DNA of 25,308 bases from JAYEIA01 sp964472505 (GCA_964472505.1 CAYYQW010000058.1:1-25308); one strand, 5' to 3'; positions 15,526-24,176 are shown, counted from the first letter of the stretch. Program-made: numbers and translations. Notes: a model not told the origin generated them from the sequence alone.

Positions 15526-18500
15526 TTATTCTAAAGCTTTGTAAATTGCGCTGTGTATGTTTTGTCGAATTCGATATTTATTAATGCGCCAATTTTTTTG
15601 TTTAGGGTGTACTCGGTTTGAAAGGAATACAAATACAATTTCATTAACCGGATCCACCCAAATACAGGTTCCCGTAAAGCCGGTATGACCATAAGTTTCA
15701 GGTGGTGCTTCCGGTGCATGTATCCCGCGTTTGCCGGCTTTGTCAAAACCCAAGCCTCGATGACTGTCTGCTTGCGGCCCGGTGAATAAGCCTATGGTTT
15801 TGGCTGATATGTAGCTGATACTTCCGTAGTTTCCGCCGTTCAACCACATTTGTCCTAACAGAGCCAGATCATACGCATTGGAAAACAGGCCGGCATTGCC
15901 CGATATGCCGCCAAGCATAGCAGCCGAAGGATCATGAACATCGCCCCGCAAGACCTGCTTGCGCCAATATTTATCATCTTCGGTAGGTATAATTCGGTTT
16001 TCCGAAAAATATTTGTACGGTTTGTAACTTATATTTTTAAGACCCATGGGACTGTAAATATTCCGTTTTAGGTAACTGTCTGTGGTTCTTCTGTTCAAGC
16101 TGTCTATGGCTTGTTGCAGCAATATCATATTAATATCGGTATATTGATATATTTTTCGTGAATACACACGCAGGCGTTTCGTGTTGTTCCATAAGGTATC
16201 AAAGTAATTTTTTCTGAAGTATAGGTTTTTGGCTACTCTAAGCTCGGCACTGTCTTTTATGTATTGATTTGAAAAATATTGATTAAATATCTTTTTAAGG
16301 CTGTCTTTATGGTTTATGTTGACGGCTGCAGAGTCAATTTCCGACAGGCTTATTGTGGTATCAACTTGTGCAAGGAGGCCATGGGCAGCTAAAGTATCGT
16401 AATACATTTTTTTGTACATCAAATATGGAAGTATAGGCAGCACCGGAGATATACCGGATTTGTGCAGAAGCATATCTTTAAGCGGCACTTTGAAAATATT
16501 ATTCTTAGGAGTTGTACGCACCAAAATGGTATCAAAAGCTATGAATGCGGAATCGTTAAGATGCAATGTATCTTGTTGTTTTAGAAGCTTTTTGAAATCT
16601 TCAACCTCAGAAAACAGCAGCGTATCAATATTTATAATGGTATCGGCTTTTATATTGGTGTAATCTATTTTTTTGTTTCTGAAAAATTTTCCCAGCGGAT
16701 CATTCAGCCGTATTTTTCCCAGATCATACATGTGCATAAAAGCTGTGGTGGTAGCGGCAATTTTGGTTACGGAAGCAATATCGTATAAATCGGTTTTTTT
16801 AACAGGCTGTCTTTTTGCGTAGCTATGGTATCCGTAGGTTTTGTGAAAAACCTCAAAACCGTTTTTGAGCACCACCACCTGACAACCCGGATATGCGCCC
16901 AGCCGGATGCCGCTGTTGGCAATGGAATCAATCATATTTAGCCGCTCAGAATTTAAGCCGGTTTCTTCCGGCAAAGCTTGAGCCACTCTTGTTTTTTTTG
17001 TTTTGAAACCGCTTCCGTTCGGAAAACTGTCATTAGAAAGCGGATATTGCCCTTGTATATTTATTCCGCCCCACAGGCTTTCGGCTGCATATTTTTGGTC
17101 AAGTTCGCGGGTTCCCCATACTTGCAGTATGCCGGAGTACTTGAGTTGCTTTGTGCTCATCTGCGTTTTCCCAAACTTAATCAGGCTGATACTTTCTGTG
17201 TTTAGTTCGCGTTTAACGGCATTTGTAATACTTGTATCGCTGTGCTCATCGCTTAAAATTACCGCATGATAAGATTTATTGAATTTCCCGAGCTGCTTAA
17301 TCTCAGCGGGTTTGTTTGATTCAATCGTTACAACTGTCGGGTTTTTAAAATATTTAAAGTACTGTATAAAAACAGTAAAATCCTCCTTGGCGGCATTCAC
17401 AATTAAATAATTAACAGACTGTACTTTGGTATAAGGCAGCAGATTTTGCTTATTGGTCAATAAGCAAATTGATTGTTTGCAGATCGAGCGTATCAGCTGC
17501 TCTGTTTGTATGGAATTTAACATTTGCTTTAGGCTGTCCGCATAAATCGGCTTTCTCTTGCTTAGCCCGGCATACGTTTTGGCCAGCAATACGGTTCTTA
17601 CGCTTTCATTTAACCGGCTTTCCGAGATTTTTCCTTCTTTGAGCAAATATTTTAGTGCGGCATGTATTTTTTCCGGCGATTCATTAATAAAAAGGTGGGT
17701 GCCGGCATTGAATTGCTCAAGGATGTCGGACAGAGAATCTGCTTCAATGCGGCTTATGCGCAAACCGTTAAATTGATATTTGCCGTTAAGTTCAGTTTCA
17801 AAGCTTAAATTCGGGAGTATCTGTTTATTCTTAAATCTATCCGGAATAAAACCGGATATCATCTTAAAAAGCCTTTTATTTTCATAAAAATTGGCCGAAT
17901 CTTGTTTAAAGAACTGTTTTTCTTCTAAAACCGCTAATATCTTATTTTGGCTTGCAGTTTCTGCGTAAACGCTTATTAGCTCCGTGTAAAATTTCTGTTG
18001 AGCAGAATCTTTTTCCGACACAACAAAATTCGGCAATATTTGAGCATGTATTTTCAATGCCTTGCTTATGTTAAAAAGCGTTTCAATGTATTTTGCACGC
18101 AATGAGTCATTTCTGAGAGCAGCCGTATGAAATACATTCGGAAATTCTTTTTCAGGCCTGAACATTTTAATAAAATCTTCATGCTGCATTATTTGCAATG
18201 GCTCAACATTTAGACTTGTATCAAGCGTATTCATTAAACTCATGTAAAGGCTCAGGCTGTCAGTTTTTATGAGAAATCCGCCTGCTTGTATGTTATTCTT
18301 TGGTTCCAATACTTTTTGAAGGCTTTCCCGGTCATTGAATTGTACTTGACGGATTATTAGTTGAGCTATTTTTTCATCCGCACTCATATATTTTATCGTG
18401 GTATCGGCCCAAGCCGGATCCACATCTTTAAAGCTTGCGTAAGTCGGAGAACTGTCCGTCTGATTTAGGCTGATATACCACAGAAAGGGCAGCGTTAAGA

Positions 18501-18555
18501 TAATTACTGTAAGATATCGTAAAAGATATTTTAAATCCGCAGAGAAATTTTGCAT
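15526..18555 (-). CDS. GH3-like domain (probably inactive) fused to serine beta-lactamase-family hydrolase
   Basis: A 1009-residue envelope protein with an N-terminal membrane segment (about 10-29). Residues about 45-340 follow a glycoside hydrolase 3 N-terminal domain (WADTTIKYMSADEKIAQL at the start, FNGLRIS near its end). The KHFPGHG motif is missing, and TDAL, which carries the catalytic Asp, is replaced by SRIEAD. About 345-540 is a GH3 C-terminal-like region. Residues about 555-1009 are a class C/esterase-type beta-lactamase domain with SVTK (S595, K598), YTD (Y805) and HTG (957-959), containing long insertions (about 640-700 and 730-790). Such fusions are widespread in Bacteroidota and are presumed to act on peptidoglycan. 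Here only the serine hydrolase looks competent. True antibiotic resistance is unlikely. The fold calls are firm for the beta-lactamase part and inferred for GH3. Confidence 0.88.
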   Translation of the reverse strand: MQNFSADLKYLLRYLTVIILTLPFLWYISLNQTDSSPTYASFKDVDPAWADTTIKYMSADEKIAQLIIRQVQFNDRESLQKVLEPKNNIQAGGFLIKTDSLSLYMSLMNTLDTSLNVEPLQIMQHEDFIKMFRPEKEFPNVFHTAALRNDSLRAKYIETLFNISKALKIHAQILPNFVVSEKDSAQQKFYTELISVYAETASQNKILAVLEEKQFFKQDSANFYENKRLFKMISGFIPDRFKNKQILPNLSFETELNGKYQFNGLRISRIEADSLSDILEQFNAGTHLFINESPEKIHAALKYLLKEGKISESRLNESVRTVLLAKTYAGLSKRKPIYADSLKQMLNSIQTEQLIRSICKQSICLLTNKQNLLPYTKVQSVNYLIVNAAKEDFTVFIQYFKYFKNPTVVTIESNKPAEIKQLGKFNKSYHAVILSDEHSDTSITNAVKRELNTESISLIKFGKTQMSTKQLKYSGILQVWGTRELDQKYAAESLWGGINIQGQYPLSNDSFPNGSGFKTKKTRVAQALPEETGLNSERLNMIDSIANSGIRLGAYPGCQVVVLKNGFEVFHKTYGYHSYAKRQPVKKTDLYDIASVTKIAATTTAFMHMYDLGKIRLNDPLGKFFRNKKIDYTNIKADTIINIDTLLFSEVEDFKKLLKQQDTLHLNDSAFIAFDTILVRTTPKNNIFKVPLKDMLLHKSGISPVLPILPYLMYKKMYYDTLAAHGLLAQVDTTISLSEIDSAAVNINHKDSLKKIFNQYFSNQYIKDSAELRVAKNLYFRKNYFDTLWNNTKRLRVYSRKIYQYTDINMILLQQAIDSLNRRTTDSYLKRNIYSPMGLKNISYKPYKYFSENRIIPTEDDKYWRKQVLRGDVHDPSAAMLGGISGNAGLFSNAYDLALLGQMWLNGGNYGSISYISAKTIGLFTGPQADSHRGLGFDKAGKRGIHAPEAPPETYGHTGFTGTCIWVDPVNEIVFVFLSNRVHPKQKNWRINKYRIRQNIHSAIYKALE

Positions 18556-18713
18556 ATATTGGAGCTTGGCGAGTTAGCAAAAAAATATTCTGCTTAAATA
18601 TACAGTTCAGTTTCAATATTTACGATTGATTTTGGTAAGTGGTCAATAATTATTGACCGGTACCTGTAATTTTCGGGTATTAAAATAAAGATTTCTTTTT
18701 ACAGCTAAGAAAT

Positions 18714-20069
18714 AACCGCATCTCTGTCTAAAAGTGTTTTTAATTCTTTGGTCTCTTTATTAAGTCTGTTTTGCAAATTATTGATTTGTTCGGCTAAGCC
18801 GGCATTGGTTTGAGCTGATTTGTTGACTTGTGCCGTGGATTGGCTGACTTGCGCCGTACCGGTTCTTTGTTGTTCGGCCGATTGTGCAATATTTTCGGCT
18901 CCTTCGGCTGCTTCTGCTATGCTTTTAATAATGGCTTCCAACTTTGTGTTCAATTCGGCGCCTGCTTTATCATTTTTCGCAATCTGTTCATGAATTTGCG
19001 AGGCGGCTGTTCTGCTGCGTTGCGAGAGTTTTTGAATTTCAGTGGCAACGGCCGAAAAGCCTTTTCCGTGTTCTCCGGCTTTTGCCGCTTGTATGGATGC
19101 GTTCAGCGAAAGCAGTTTGGTTTGAAATGCAATTTCTTCAATGATTTTAATATACTCGGTTACTTCTGCTATACTTCGGGATGATTTTTCCAGTGCGCTT
19201 CCGCTTTGCTCGGCTGTTTTGGAGGTGTCTTTGATAAACTCATTGATTCTTTGGGCTTGTTGTGCATTTTGCTCGGCACTGCTGTCAATTTCTTCCAGCG
19301 TGGCACTAATTTCTTCCAAATCGGCTGCCTGTGTACTTGTGCTGGAGCTTAGTCCGCCTACCGCTTGGCTCAGCTCTGTTGTGAAATCTTGCTGCCCGTC
19401 AATTACCCGTCTTATGGTTTGTAATAAGTTTTGATTTTGTTCGTCTTGAGTTTTAACTTTTTTGGCAAAGTCTAAAGTGCTTTTTTGGGCTTTGGAAGTA
19501 AAACTTAGGCTAAAGTATAATATAATTGTAATGATTATGACGGAAGCAAGAATCAGCGTAAAAGACGAAGTAAGAATGTCTTTGGTTTGATTGTCAACTT
19601 TGTTTAAGCCCATATAATATAAAAAACTTGCGGCGGCAATAAATAACAAAGCGTTTACAAGTAACATTTTTCTTGTTGAAAACAAAACACTAAGAACGAT
19701 GGTTCCTATGCTGATATAAAGATTTCCCGAAAAATTAATTATGAATTCATCGGCACCATAATTTTTTGTGAATAAAAGGGCAAGATGTGTAATAAGAAAA
19801 GTCGTAACAACATAACTGCCGGCAACCGAAAATGCGAAATAACGCATGGCCAATAATCCTGTGATAAGAACAAGCATCAGAGCCGCACTCATCAACAAGC
19901 TGTTAGCTATATAATATTCTGTTCCTAAAAGAAAACTTATGGCCGCAGCTTGAATAATTATTAAGATCACTGCCGTGAAAATCAGCACCAATAAAGCTTT
20001 GGAGCGCAGCTTTGTGAGATATGTTAATTGACTATAGTCTTTTATGAAAAAGCGTTGTATGGTTTTCAT
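18714..20069 (-). CDS. Methyl-accepting-chemotaxis-like receptor, six membrane helices, no HAMP
   Basis: A 451-residue protein from the ATG at 20069, preceded by a purine-rich GGGGATAAAC. An in-frame start at 20108 would add 13 residues of little character. About six hydrophobic helices occupy residues 20-200 with only short loops, so there is no large periplasmic sensor. The cytoplasmic part is a long coiled coil with an MCP signalling hairpin tip (IAFQTKLLSLNASIQAAKAGEHGKG, in pieces), where typical receptors read QTN, IEAAR. HAMP is absent. No cheA, cheW, cheB or cheR gene is in the window. It may signal to a partner other than the flagellar chemotaxis kinase. The stop codon is within a few bases of 18705-18714; the reading frame ends at 18705. 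Confidence 0.8.
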
Positions 20070-20124
20070 GTTTATCCCCGTTAATCCTGTTAATACTTTT
20101 CTGAGCAAAAATACATTTTTTTTC

Positions 20125-20152
20125 TTGCTTTAGCTTTACTGATATACTTTTG
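20125..20152 (+). promoter_or_regulatory. Bacteroidota-type promoter for tcdA
   Basis: TTG at 20125-20127, 17 bases, then TACTTTTG at 20145-20152 (TAnnTTTG consensus). It ends 27 bases before the ATG at 20180. Of the boxes found here this is the only one with both halves at reasonable spacing. Confidence 0.55.
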
Positions 20153-20179
20153 TACAAAAATTGGGCAATAATTATTAAA

Positions 20180-20914
20180 ATGGAAAACAATTTTAAGGAA
20201 AGATATTCTCGCACCGTCCAACTAATTGGACAAGAGGCTTTTATGCGCCTTCAGAATGCGCATATAATGATTGTAGGCCTTGGCGGAGTGGGCGGGTATG
20301 CTGCCGAGCAATTGGTACGCGCCGGCATAGGCCGTTTTACCATTGTGGATGCCGATGTAGTCAGCGAAAGTAATATCAACCGGCAGCTGATAGCCGATTA
20401 CGAATCTTTAGGCAGAATGAAAACTGAACTTTTTGCCCAACGCATGAAAAAAATATCGCCGGATGTACAAATAGAACTCAAAGAAGTTTTTATACATGAT
20501 ACGGATATAGCGGCGCTTTTTGACCGCGGGCGACCCGATTATGCTATTGATGCCATAGACACACTTATGCCTAAAGTGAATTTCTTGACTTATTGTCTTA
20601 AGAATAAAATACCCGTTGTGAGTTCCCTCGGTGCCGGCGGAAAAACGAATCCGACATTGGTGCGAATTTGTGATATTTCTAAAACCTATAACGACGGCTT
20701 AGCACGTATGCTTAGAAAACGCCTGCATAAGCGCGGAATTTTTGAAGGTTTTCAGGCCGTTTTCTCTCCCGAGGATATTTCTCCCGATGCAATTAGGCAT
20801 GAACAGGGAAAAAATAAAAAAACCAATGTTGGAACCATTTCATACATGCCCGCTATTTTCGGAATGTATTGTGCTTCTGAAGTTTTGAAGCATTTAATTA
20901 AAGAAAAGAATTAG
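20180..20914 (+). CDS. tcdA: tRNA threonylcarbamoyladenosine dehydratase (TcdA/CsdL, ThiF-like)
   Basis: A 244-residue E1-like ATP-dependent enzyme that converts t6A37 in tRNA to its cyclic form ct6A. The Rossmann motif GLGGVGGYAAEQL (33-45), the VDADVV strand end, SNINRQ (64-69), a DAIDT segment and the GAGGKTNPT loop match the YgdL/CsdL group rather than ThiF or MoeB, which carry zinc CxxC motifs lacking here. FSPE in the C-terminal third is also typical. The start at 20180 (MENNFKERYSR) fits the family N-terminus and lies just downstream of a promoter; an in-frame ATG at 20150 would overlap that promoter. A perfect hairpin follows the stop. It is probably monocistronic. Confidence 0.93.
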   Translation: MENNFKERYSRTVQLIGQEAFMRLQNAHIMIVGLGGVGGYAAEQLVRAGIGRFTIVDADVVSESNINRQLIADYESLGRMKTELFAQRMKKISPDVQIELKEVFIHDTDIAALFDRGRPDYAIDAIDTLMPKVNFLTYCLKNKIPVVSSLGAGGKTNPTLVRICDISKTYNDGLARMLRKRLHKRGIFEGFQAVFSPEDISPDAIRHEQGKNKKTNVGTISYMPAIFGMYCASEVLKHLIKEKN

Positions 20915-20955
20915 TTGCGAACCGTTTCAAATACTTGCGAATATATTCTAAAAAC

Positions 20956-20983
20956 AAAAGGAACGAAAACATTCGTTCCTTTT
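20956..20983. terminator. Bidirectional intrinsic terminator between tcdA and the barrel gene
   Basis: A perfect 12-base stem (20956-20967 with 20972-20983) around an AACA loop; the stem reads AAAAGGAACGAA. The transcript ends in TTTT on the plus strand and in TTTTGTTTTT on the minus strand, so it can serve both converging genes. Confidence 0.85.
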
Positions 20984-21038
20984 ATACAGTATTTATGCTT
21001 GTCATAAGTCAAGCTTTGCGAAAAGTGTTTACTCCGCT

Positions 21039-21602
21039 TTAGAATTTTAAAGTAATACCGGCTTTAAGATAGGATACGCCGTAACCGGCTTCCGCAAAAA
21101 AAGCAAAGTTTTCACTCATCATAATTCTTCCGCCTACAAAAGCATCGTGAACAAAGTAAGCATCATTTGCTTCATAATCAATATTATTGTCATCATAATA
21201 ATTTGACTTATAACTCTCAAATCGTATTCCGGTGAGAATACCCGCATACACGTCAAATTTATCGGTATTCAGCATGCTGAGATGGAACGCTCCGCGTGCG
21301 CCGATAATAAAGTTTGTGTAACTGTCGCGATAGTCGGTTCCGAGCCGAGTAGTCCATGTGTGATGAAAATCACCGTATCCGCCGGCTGTTATTACGCCAA
21401 TATCCGGGATGTCATAGACTCCGGTTTCAAAAGACACATTAAATGACGGAATTGGCGCCATACCTATACCGGCGTAGTAGCCGGAGCCTAATCCGATGCC
21501 GAGGTTAAGTGCTTTATCGCTTTTGTGAAATGCTTGTTGTCCAAAACCGAAACCAACAGCAGTAAAGCTTATTACTAACAGAATTGCAATTTTTTTATAC
21601 AT
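21039..21602 (-). CDS. Small outer-membrane beta-barrel protein, function unknown
   Basis: A 187-residue protein with a signal peptide (1-21, ending GFGFG-Q). The mature part is a run of amphipathic strands rich in Gly and aromatic residues (NLGIGLGSGYYAG, FVGGRIMMSENFAFFAEAGYG), closing with ITLKF. The terminal Phe is the usual outer-membrane assembly signal. It is probably an eight-stranded barrel. I recognise no specific family. It converges on tcdA across a shared terminator. A TAAGTTTG box lies about 34 bases upstream of its start. Confidence 0.78.
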   Translation of the reverse strand: MYKKIAILLVISFTAVGFGFGQQAFHKSDKALNLGIGLGSGYYAGIGMAPIPSFNVSFETGVYDIPDIGVITAGGYGDFHHTWTTRLGTDYRDSYTNFIIGARGAFHLSMLNTDKFDVYAGILTGIRFESYKSNYYDDNNIDYEANDAYFVHDAFVGGRIMMSENFAFFAEAGYGVSYLKAGITLKF

Positions 21603-21635
21603 ATCAATTGTGTTTTATTGGTTAATTTATGAGTT

Positions 21636-21643
21636 CAAACTTA
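21636..21643 (-). promoter_or_regulatory. Possible -7 promoter box for the barrel gene at 21602
   Basis: Reads TAAGTTTG on the minus strand (TAnnTTTG), 34 bases upstream of the ATG. No -33 TTG is seen at normal spacing. Confidence 0.3.
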
Positions 21644-21904
21644 TGAAAATTTATGGTTTAATGTATATAAATTTGACGAACCGGTACTTTTATTAGATTG
21701 TTTTTGTATAAGATATTGAAAGCTGTAAAGGAATGCGGCTTCCTGTAAATTCTTATACTATTATGTCCGTGCCGGCATTTATTTTAGAAACTGTTGCATT
21801 CCGGATTTTTCTTTCTCTGCTGCTTCTTAACGGGCGAGCATCTGTGAATTTTACTGTCTGTTGTTATTTGGCTTTTGCCGAAAAAAACAGCCGGCATGCA
21901 GCAA
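21644..21904. other. Gene-free spacer
   Basis: Part of the 537-base stretch between the barrel gene and glnS. I see no credible gene, RNA or repeat in this part. The open frame across 21733-21915 has no ribosome-binding context and no recognisable protein character. The remaining part of the stretch holds copy B of the double-hairpin repeat, its flanking direct repeats and the glnS terminator. Confidence 0.5.
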
Positions 21905-22055
21905 GTAACTTGTAGCTTACTTAGTATTTGGCAGAAAACTTCAAATTCAATTTACTGCGCGCGTCAGGTGTTTTCACCTGACGCAAAACAGGCAGCTTTA
22001 AAACTCCGTGCGGTGAAAACACCACACGGGCGCAGGGTAACTTGTAGCTTACTTA
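21905..22055. repeat. 19-bp direct repeats flanking double-hairpin copy B
   Basis: GTAACTTGTAGCTTACTTA occurs exactly at 21905-21923 and 22037-22055, one on each side of the hairpin element and touching its edges. The unit is itself a weak palindrome (AAGTAA...TTACTT in the first copy). It is not present around copy A. Confidence 0.75.
21922..22038 (-). repeat. Double-hairpin repeat element, copy B
   Basis: About 117 bases that are the reverse complement of the unit at 13629-13744. On the plus strand it has a perfect hairpin GCGTCAGGTG / TTTT / CACCTGACGC (21961-21984). A second hairpin CCGTGCGGTG / AAAA / CACCACACGG (22006-22029) pairs at nine of ten positions. The loops are complementary (TTTT and AAAA), and GGTGTTTTCACC and GGTGAAAACACC are inverted copies of each other, so the entire unit could also form one long cruciform. 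Confidence 0.85.
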
Positions 22056-22062
22056 ACAGCTG

Positions 22063-22104
22063 AAAAAGAACGAAACACAGATGAATTCTCACCCGTGTTT
22101 CGTT
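22063..22104 (-). terminator. Intrinsic terminator of glnS
   Basis: On the minus strand, AACGAAACAC, a 16-base loop, GTGTTTCGTT (22104-22095 with 22078-22069; exact 10-base stem), then CTTTTT. It starts 36 bases after the glnS stop codon and directly precedes the repeat element. Confidence 0.75.
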
Positions 22105-22139
22105 AAGTAATTTTATGAAAAGCTGTTCGCAGTAAAAAG

Positions 22140-23897
22140 CTATTTGTTTTTGTTGCGATCTCTTTCCTGTTGCATTTTTCTTTGCCGCTCTTTTTCTTCT
22201 CTTTTGCGGCGTCTTTGTATTTCGTGTACTTTTTTCTTCCAGGAATCTCTTAAATCCACCGTTTTGTTGAATATAAGATTGTTTTCATTGGCTTCTTTAT
22301 CTAAAATATAATAGCCTTTGCGTTCAAACTGTATGTGTTCGCCTTCTTTTATTTCGGAGATGAAGGGTTCGGCTTTGGCATTTTTATTAAATTTTAAAGA
22401 ATCCGGATTCAGATATTCTTTAAAATCTTTGCCTTTGTGTCCGTCCGGAGCGGGGTCTTCAAACAATCGGTCGTATTGTCTTATTTCTATGCTTTTGGAA
22501 TGCTCTGCCGAAACCCAGTGAAGCGTACTTTTTACTTTTCGTCCGTCGGGCGATTTGCCGCCTTTTGATTCAGGATCATACGTGCAGTGCAGCTCGATTA
22601 TATTTCCGTTTTCGTCTTTTATAACTTCATTGCAAGTAATGAAATAGGCATAACGCAGGCGTACTTCATTGCCGGGAGAGAGTCTGAAGAATTTTTTCTC
22701 CGGAACTTCCATAAAGTCTTCTCGTTCAATATATAAATCTCTTGCGAATGGTATGCTTCGGCTTCCGGCGCTTTCGTCTTCGGGATTGTTTACGGCATCT
22801 AATTGCTCACTTTCCCCTTCGGGGTAGTTTGTGATTATAACTTTCAGCGGTTCGGTAACGGTCATTACGCGGTTGGCTTTTTTATTCAGGTGGTCGCGCA
22901 CGCTGTGTTCCAGCAAGCCTATGTCTATCACGTTGTTGCGTTTGGCTACGCCTACTTTTTCGGCAAACAGCTTTAGAGCTTCCGGGGTGTATCCTCTTCG
23001 GCGCAAGCCGGAAATGGTGGGCATGCGCGGATCATCCCAACCGGATACCGTTCCGTCTTCAACTAATTGAGCCAGTTTACGTTTGCTCATTACGGTGAAG
23101 CTGAGGTTTAAGCGGGCAAACTCTATTTGGCGAGGGCGTATTTTCCCTTCTTCATGCAAATGATCCAAAAACCAGTCGTAAAGCGGACGGTGATTTTCAA
23201 ATTCCAAGGTACAAATTGAGTGTGTGATTTGCTCTATGTAATCCGATTGTCCGTGTGTGTAATCATACATTGGGTAAATACACCATTTATCGCCGGTGCG
23301 GTGATGATGTGCATGTTTTATGCGATACATTACCGGGTCGCGCATGTTCATGTTGGGCGAGGCCATATCAATTTTGGCACGCAATACTTTTTCTCCGTCT
23401 TTAAACTCTCCGGCTTTCATGCGGCGGAATAAGTCTAAATTTTCTTCCGGACTGCGGTTTCTGTATGGGCTTTCTTTGCCGGGCTCTTTGGGCATGCCGC
23501 GGGTAGCTGTAATTTCTTCGGCGGTTTGCTCATCTACATAAGCCAAACCTTTTTGTATCAGAAGCTCGGCCCATTCATACAGTTGGTCGAAATAATCGGA
23601 TGCAAAGCGCACATTCCCGTCCCATTCGTAGCCTAACCACTTGATATCTTCCGTGATGGAATCTACGTATTCGGTTTCTTCTTTGGAAGGGTTGGTGTCG
23701 TCAAAACGCAGATTGGTTTTGCCTTTATATTTTTTTCCGAGTTCAAAATTCAATATAATGGATTTTGAATGCCCGATATGCAGGTAGCCGTTGGGCTCGG
23801 GCGGAAATCGAGTGTGTATTTCTGAGTGTTTACCGCTTTTAAGGTCTTCTTCAATGATTTGCTCAATGAAATTCAATGATTTTTTTTCTTCCGACAT
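22140..23897 (-). CDS. glnS: Glutaminyl-tRNA synthetase
   Basis: A 585-residue class I aminoacyl-tRNA synthetase that charges tRNA-Gln with glutamine, so the cell need not rely on the Glu-tRNA-Gln amidotransferase route. The catalytic signatures are PPEPNGYLHIGH (HIGH at 40-43) and the KMSKS-equivalent VMSKR (269-273). GlnRS-specific context includes RFDDTNPSKEE, and the two C-terminal beta-barrel anticodon-binding domains are complete. It is slightly longer than E. coli GlnRS (about 554 residues) because of a C-terminal tail very rich in Lys, Arg and Glu (about 555-585), which could aid tRNA binding. It is monocistronic by its terminator and a TAACTTTG box upstream. Confidence 0.97.
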   Translation of the reverse strand: MSEEKKSLNFIEQIIEEDLKSGKHSEIHTRFPPEPNGYLHIGHSKSIILNFELGKKYKGKTNLRFDDTNPSKEETEYVDSITEDIKWLGYEWDGNVRFASDYFDQLYEWAELLIQKGLAYVDEQTAEEITATRGMPKEPGKESPYRNRSPEENLDLFRRMKAGEFKDGEKVLRAKIDMASPNMNMRDPVMYRIKHAHHHRTGDKWCIYPMYDYTHGQSDYIEQITHSICTLEFENHRPLYDWFLDHLHEEGKIRPRQIEFARLNLSFTVMSKRKLAQLVEDGTVSGWDDPRMPTISGLRRRGYTPEALKLFAEKVGVAKRNNVIDIGLLEHSVRDHLNKKANRVMTVTEPLKVIITNYPEGESEQLDAVNNPEDESAGSRSIPFARDLYIEREDFMEVPEKKFFRLSPGNEVRLRYAYFITCNEVIKDENGNIIELHCTYDPESKGGKSPDGRKVKSTLHWVSAEHSKSIEIRQYDRLFEDPAPDGHKGKDFKEYLNPDSLKFNKNAKAEPFISEIKEGEHIQFERKGYYILDKEANENNLIFNKTVDLRDSWKKKVHEIQRRRKREEKERQRKMQQERDRNKNK

Positions 23898-23934
23898 GCT
23901 TTGTTTGTTTTCAAAAATTAGATAACATGAAACG

Positions 23935-23942
23935 CAAAGTTA
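23935..23942 (-). promoter_or_regulatory. Possible -7 promoter box for glnS
   Basis: Reads TAACTTTG on the minus strand (TAnnTTTG), 38 bases upstream of the ATG at 23897. The -33 region lacks a clear TTG. Confidence 0.4.
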
Positions 23943-24016
23943 GAAACTTTTCTGATATATGACACAGAATAAATTCAGAATTAAGATGATGAGTGTATAA
24001 GCAAATTGTACCCTAA

Positions 24017-24049
24017 ACCCGTCTGACCGCTTTGAGCGGTCGGACGGGT
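24017..24049. repeat. GC-rich perfect-type hairpin
   Basis: A 15-base stem (24017-24031 with 24035-24049) around a three-base TTG loop, with one T/G non-Watson-Crick pair. The left arm is ACCCGTCTGACCGCT. No T-run follows on either side, so it is not an ordinary terminator. It begins the 340-base gene-free stretch upstream of glnS. Confidence 0.7.
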
Positions 24050-24056
24050 ATATTTG

Positions 24057-24175
24057 TGAAAATCATGGCACGGCTCTCGGGCACGATGAGCAGATGACTT
24101 TTGAACGTTCGTGGTTCCTGAGCGGCAGTCGAAGGAGAGGACTTCAAAACGTCATGGCCTAAATGCAGATTTTCA
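24057..24175. repeat. 119-bp fold-back element
   Basis: The ends TGAAAATC (24057-24064) and GATTTTCA (24168-24175) are exact inverted repeats. Further in, ATGACTTTTGAA pairs with TTCAAAACGTCAT apart from one extra base. The middle has CCTGAGCGGCAGTCGAAGG, reminiscent of the palindrome core at 13861 and 15401. It has no coding content. Confidence 0.6.
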
Positions 24176-24176
24176 T

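Noticed and set aside
15526..18555. Beta-lactamase antibiotic-resistance gene
   Set aside because: The domain belongs to the broad serine hydrolase/esterase group, is fused to a GH3-like region and has long insertions, so it is more likely a wall-related enzyme.
21733..22063. Two short plus-strand frames between the barrel gene and glnS
   Set aside because: They run into the hairpin repeat, lack ribosome-binding context and give low-complexity, cysteine-rich products without pattern.
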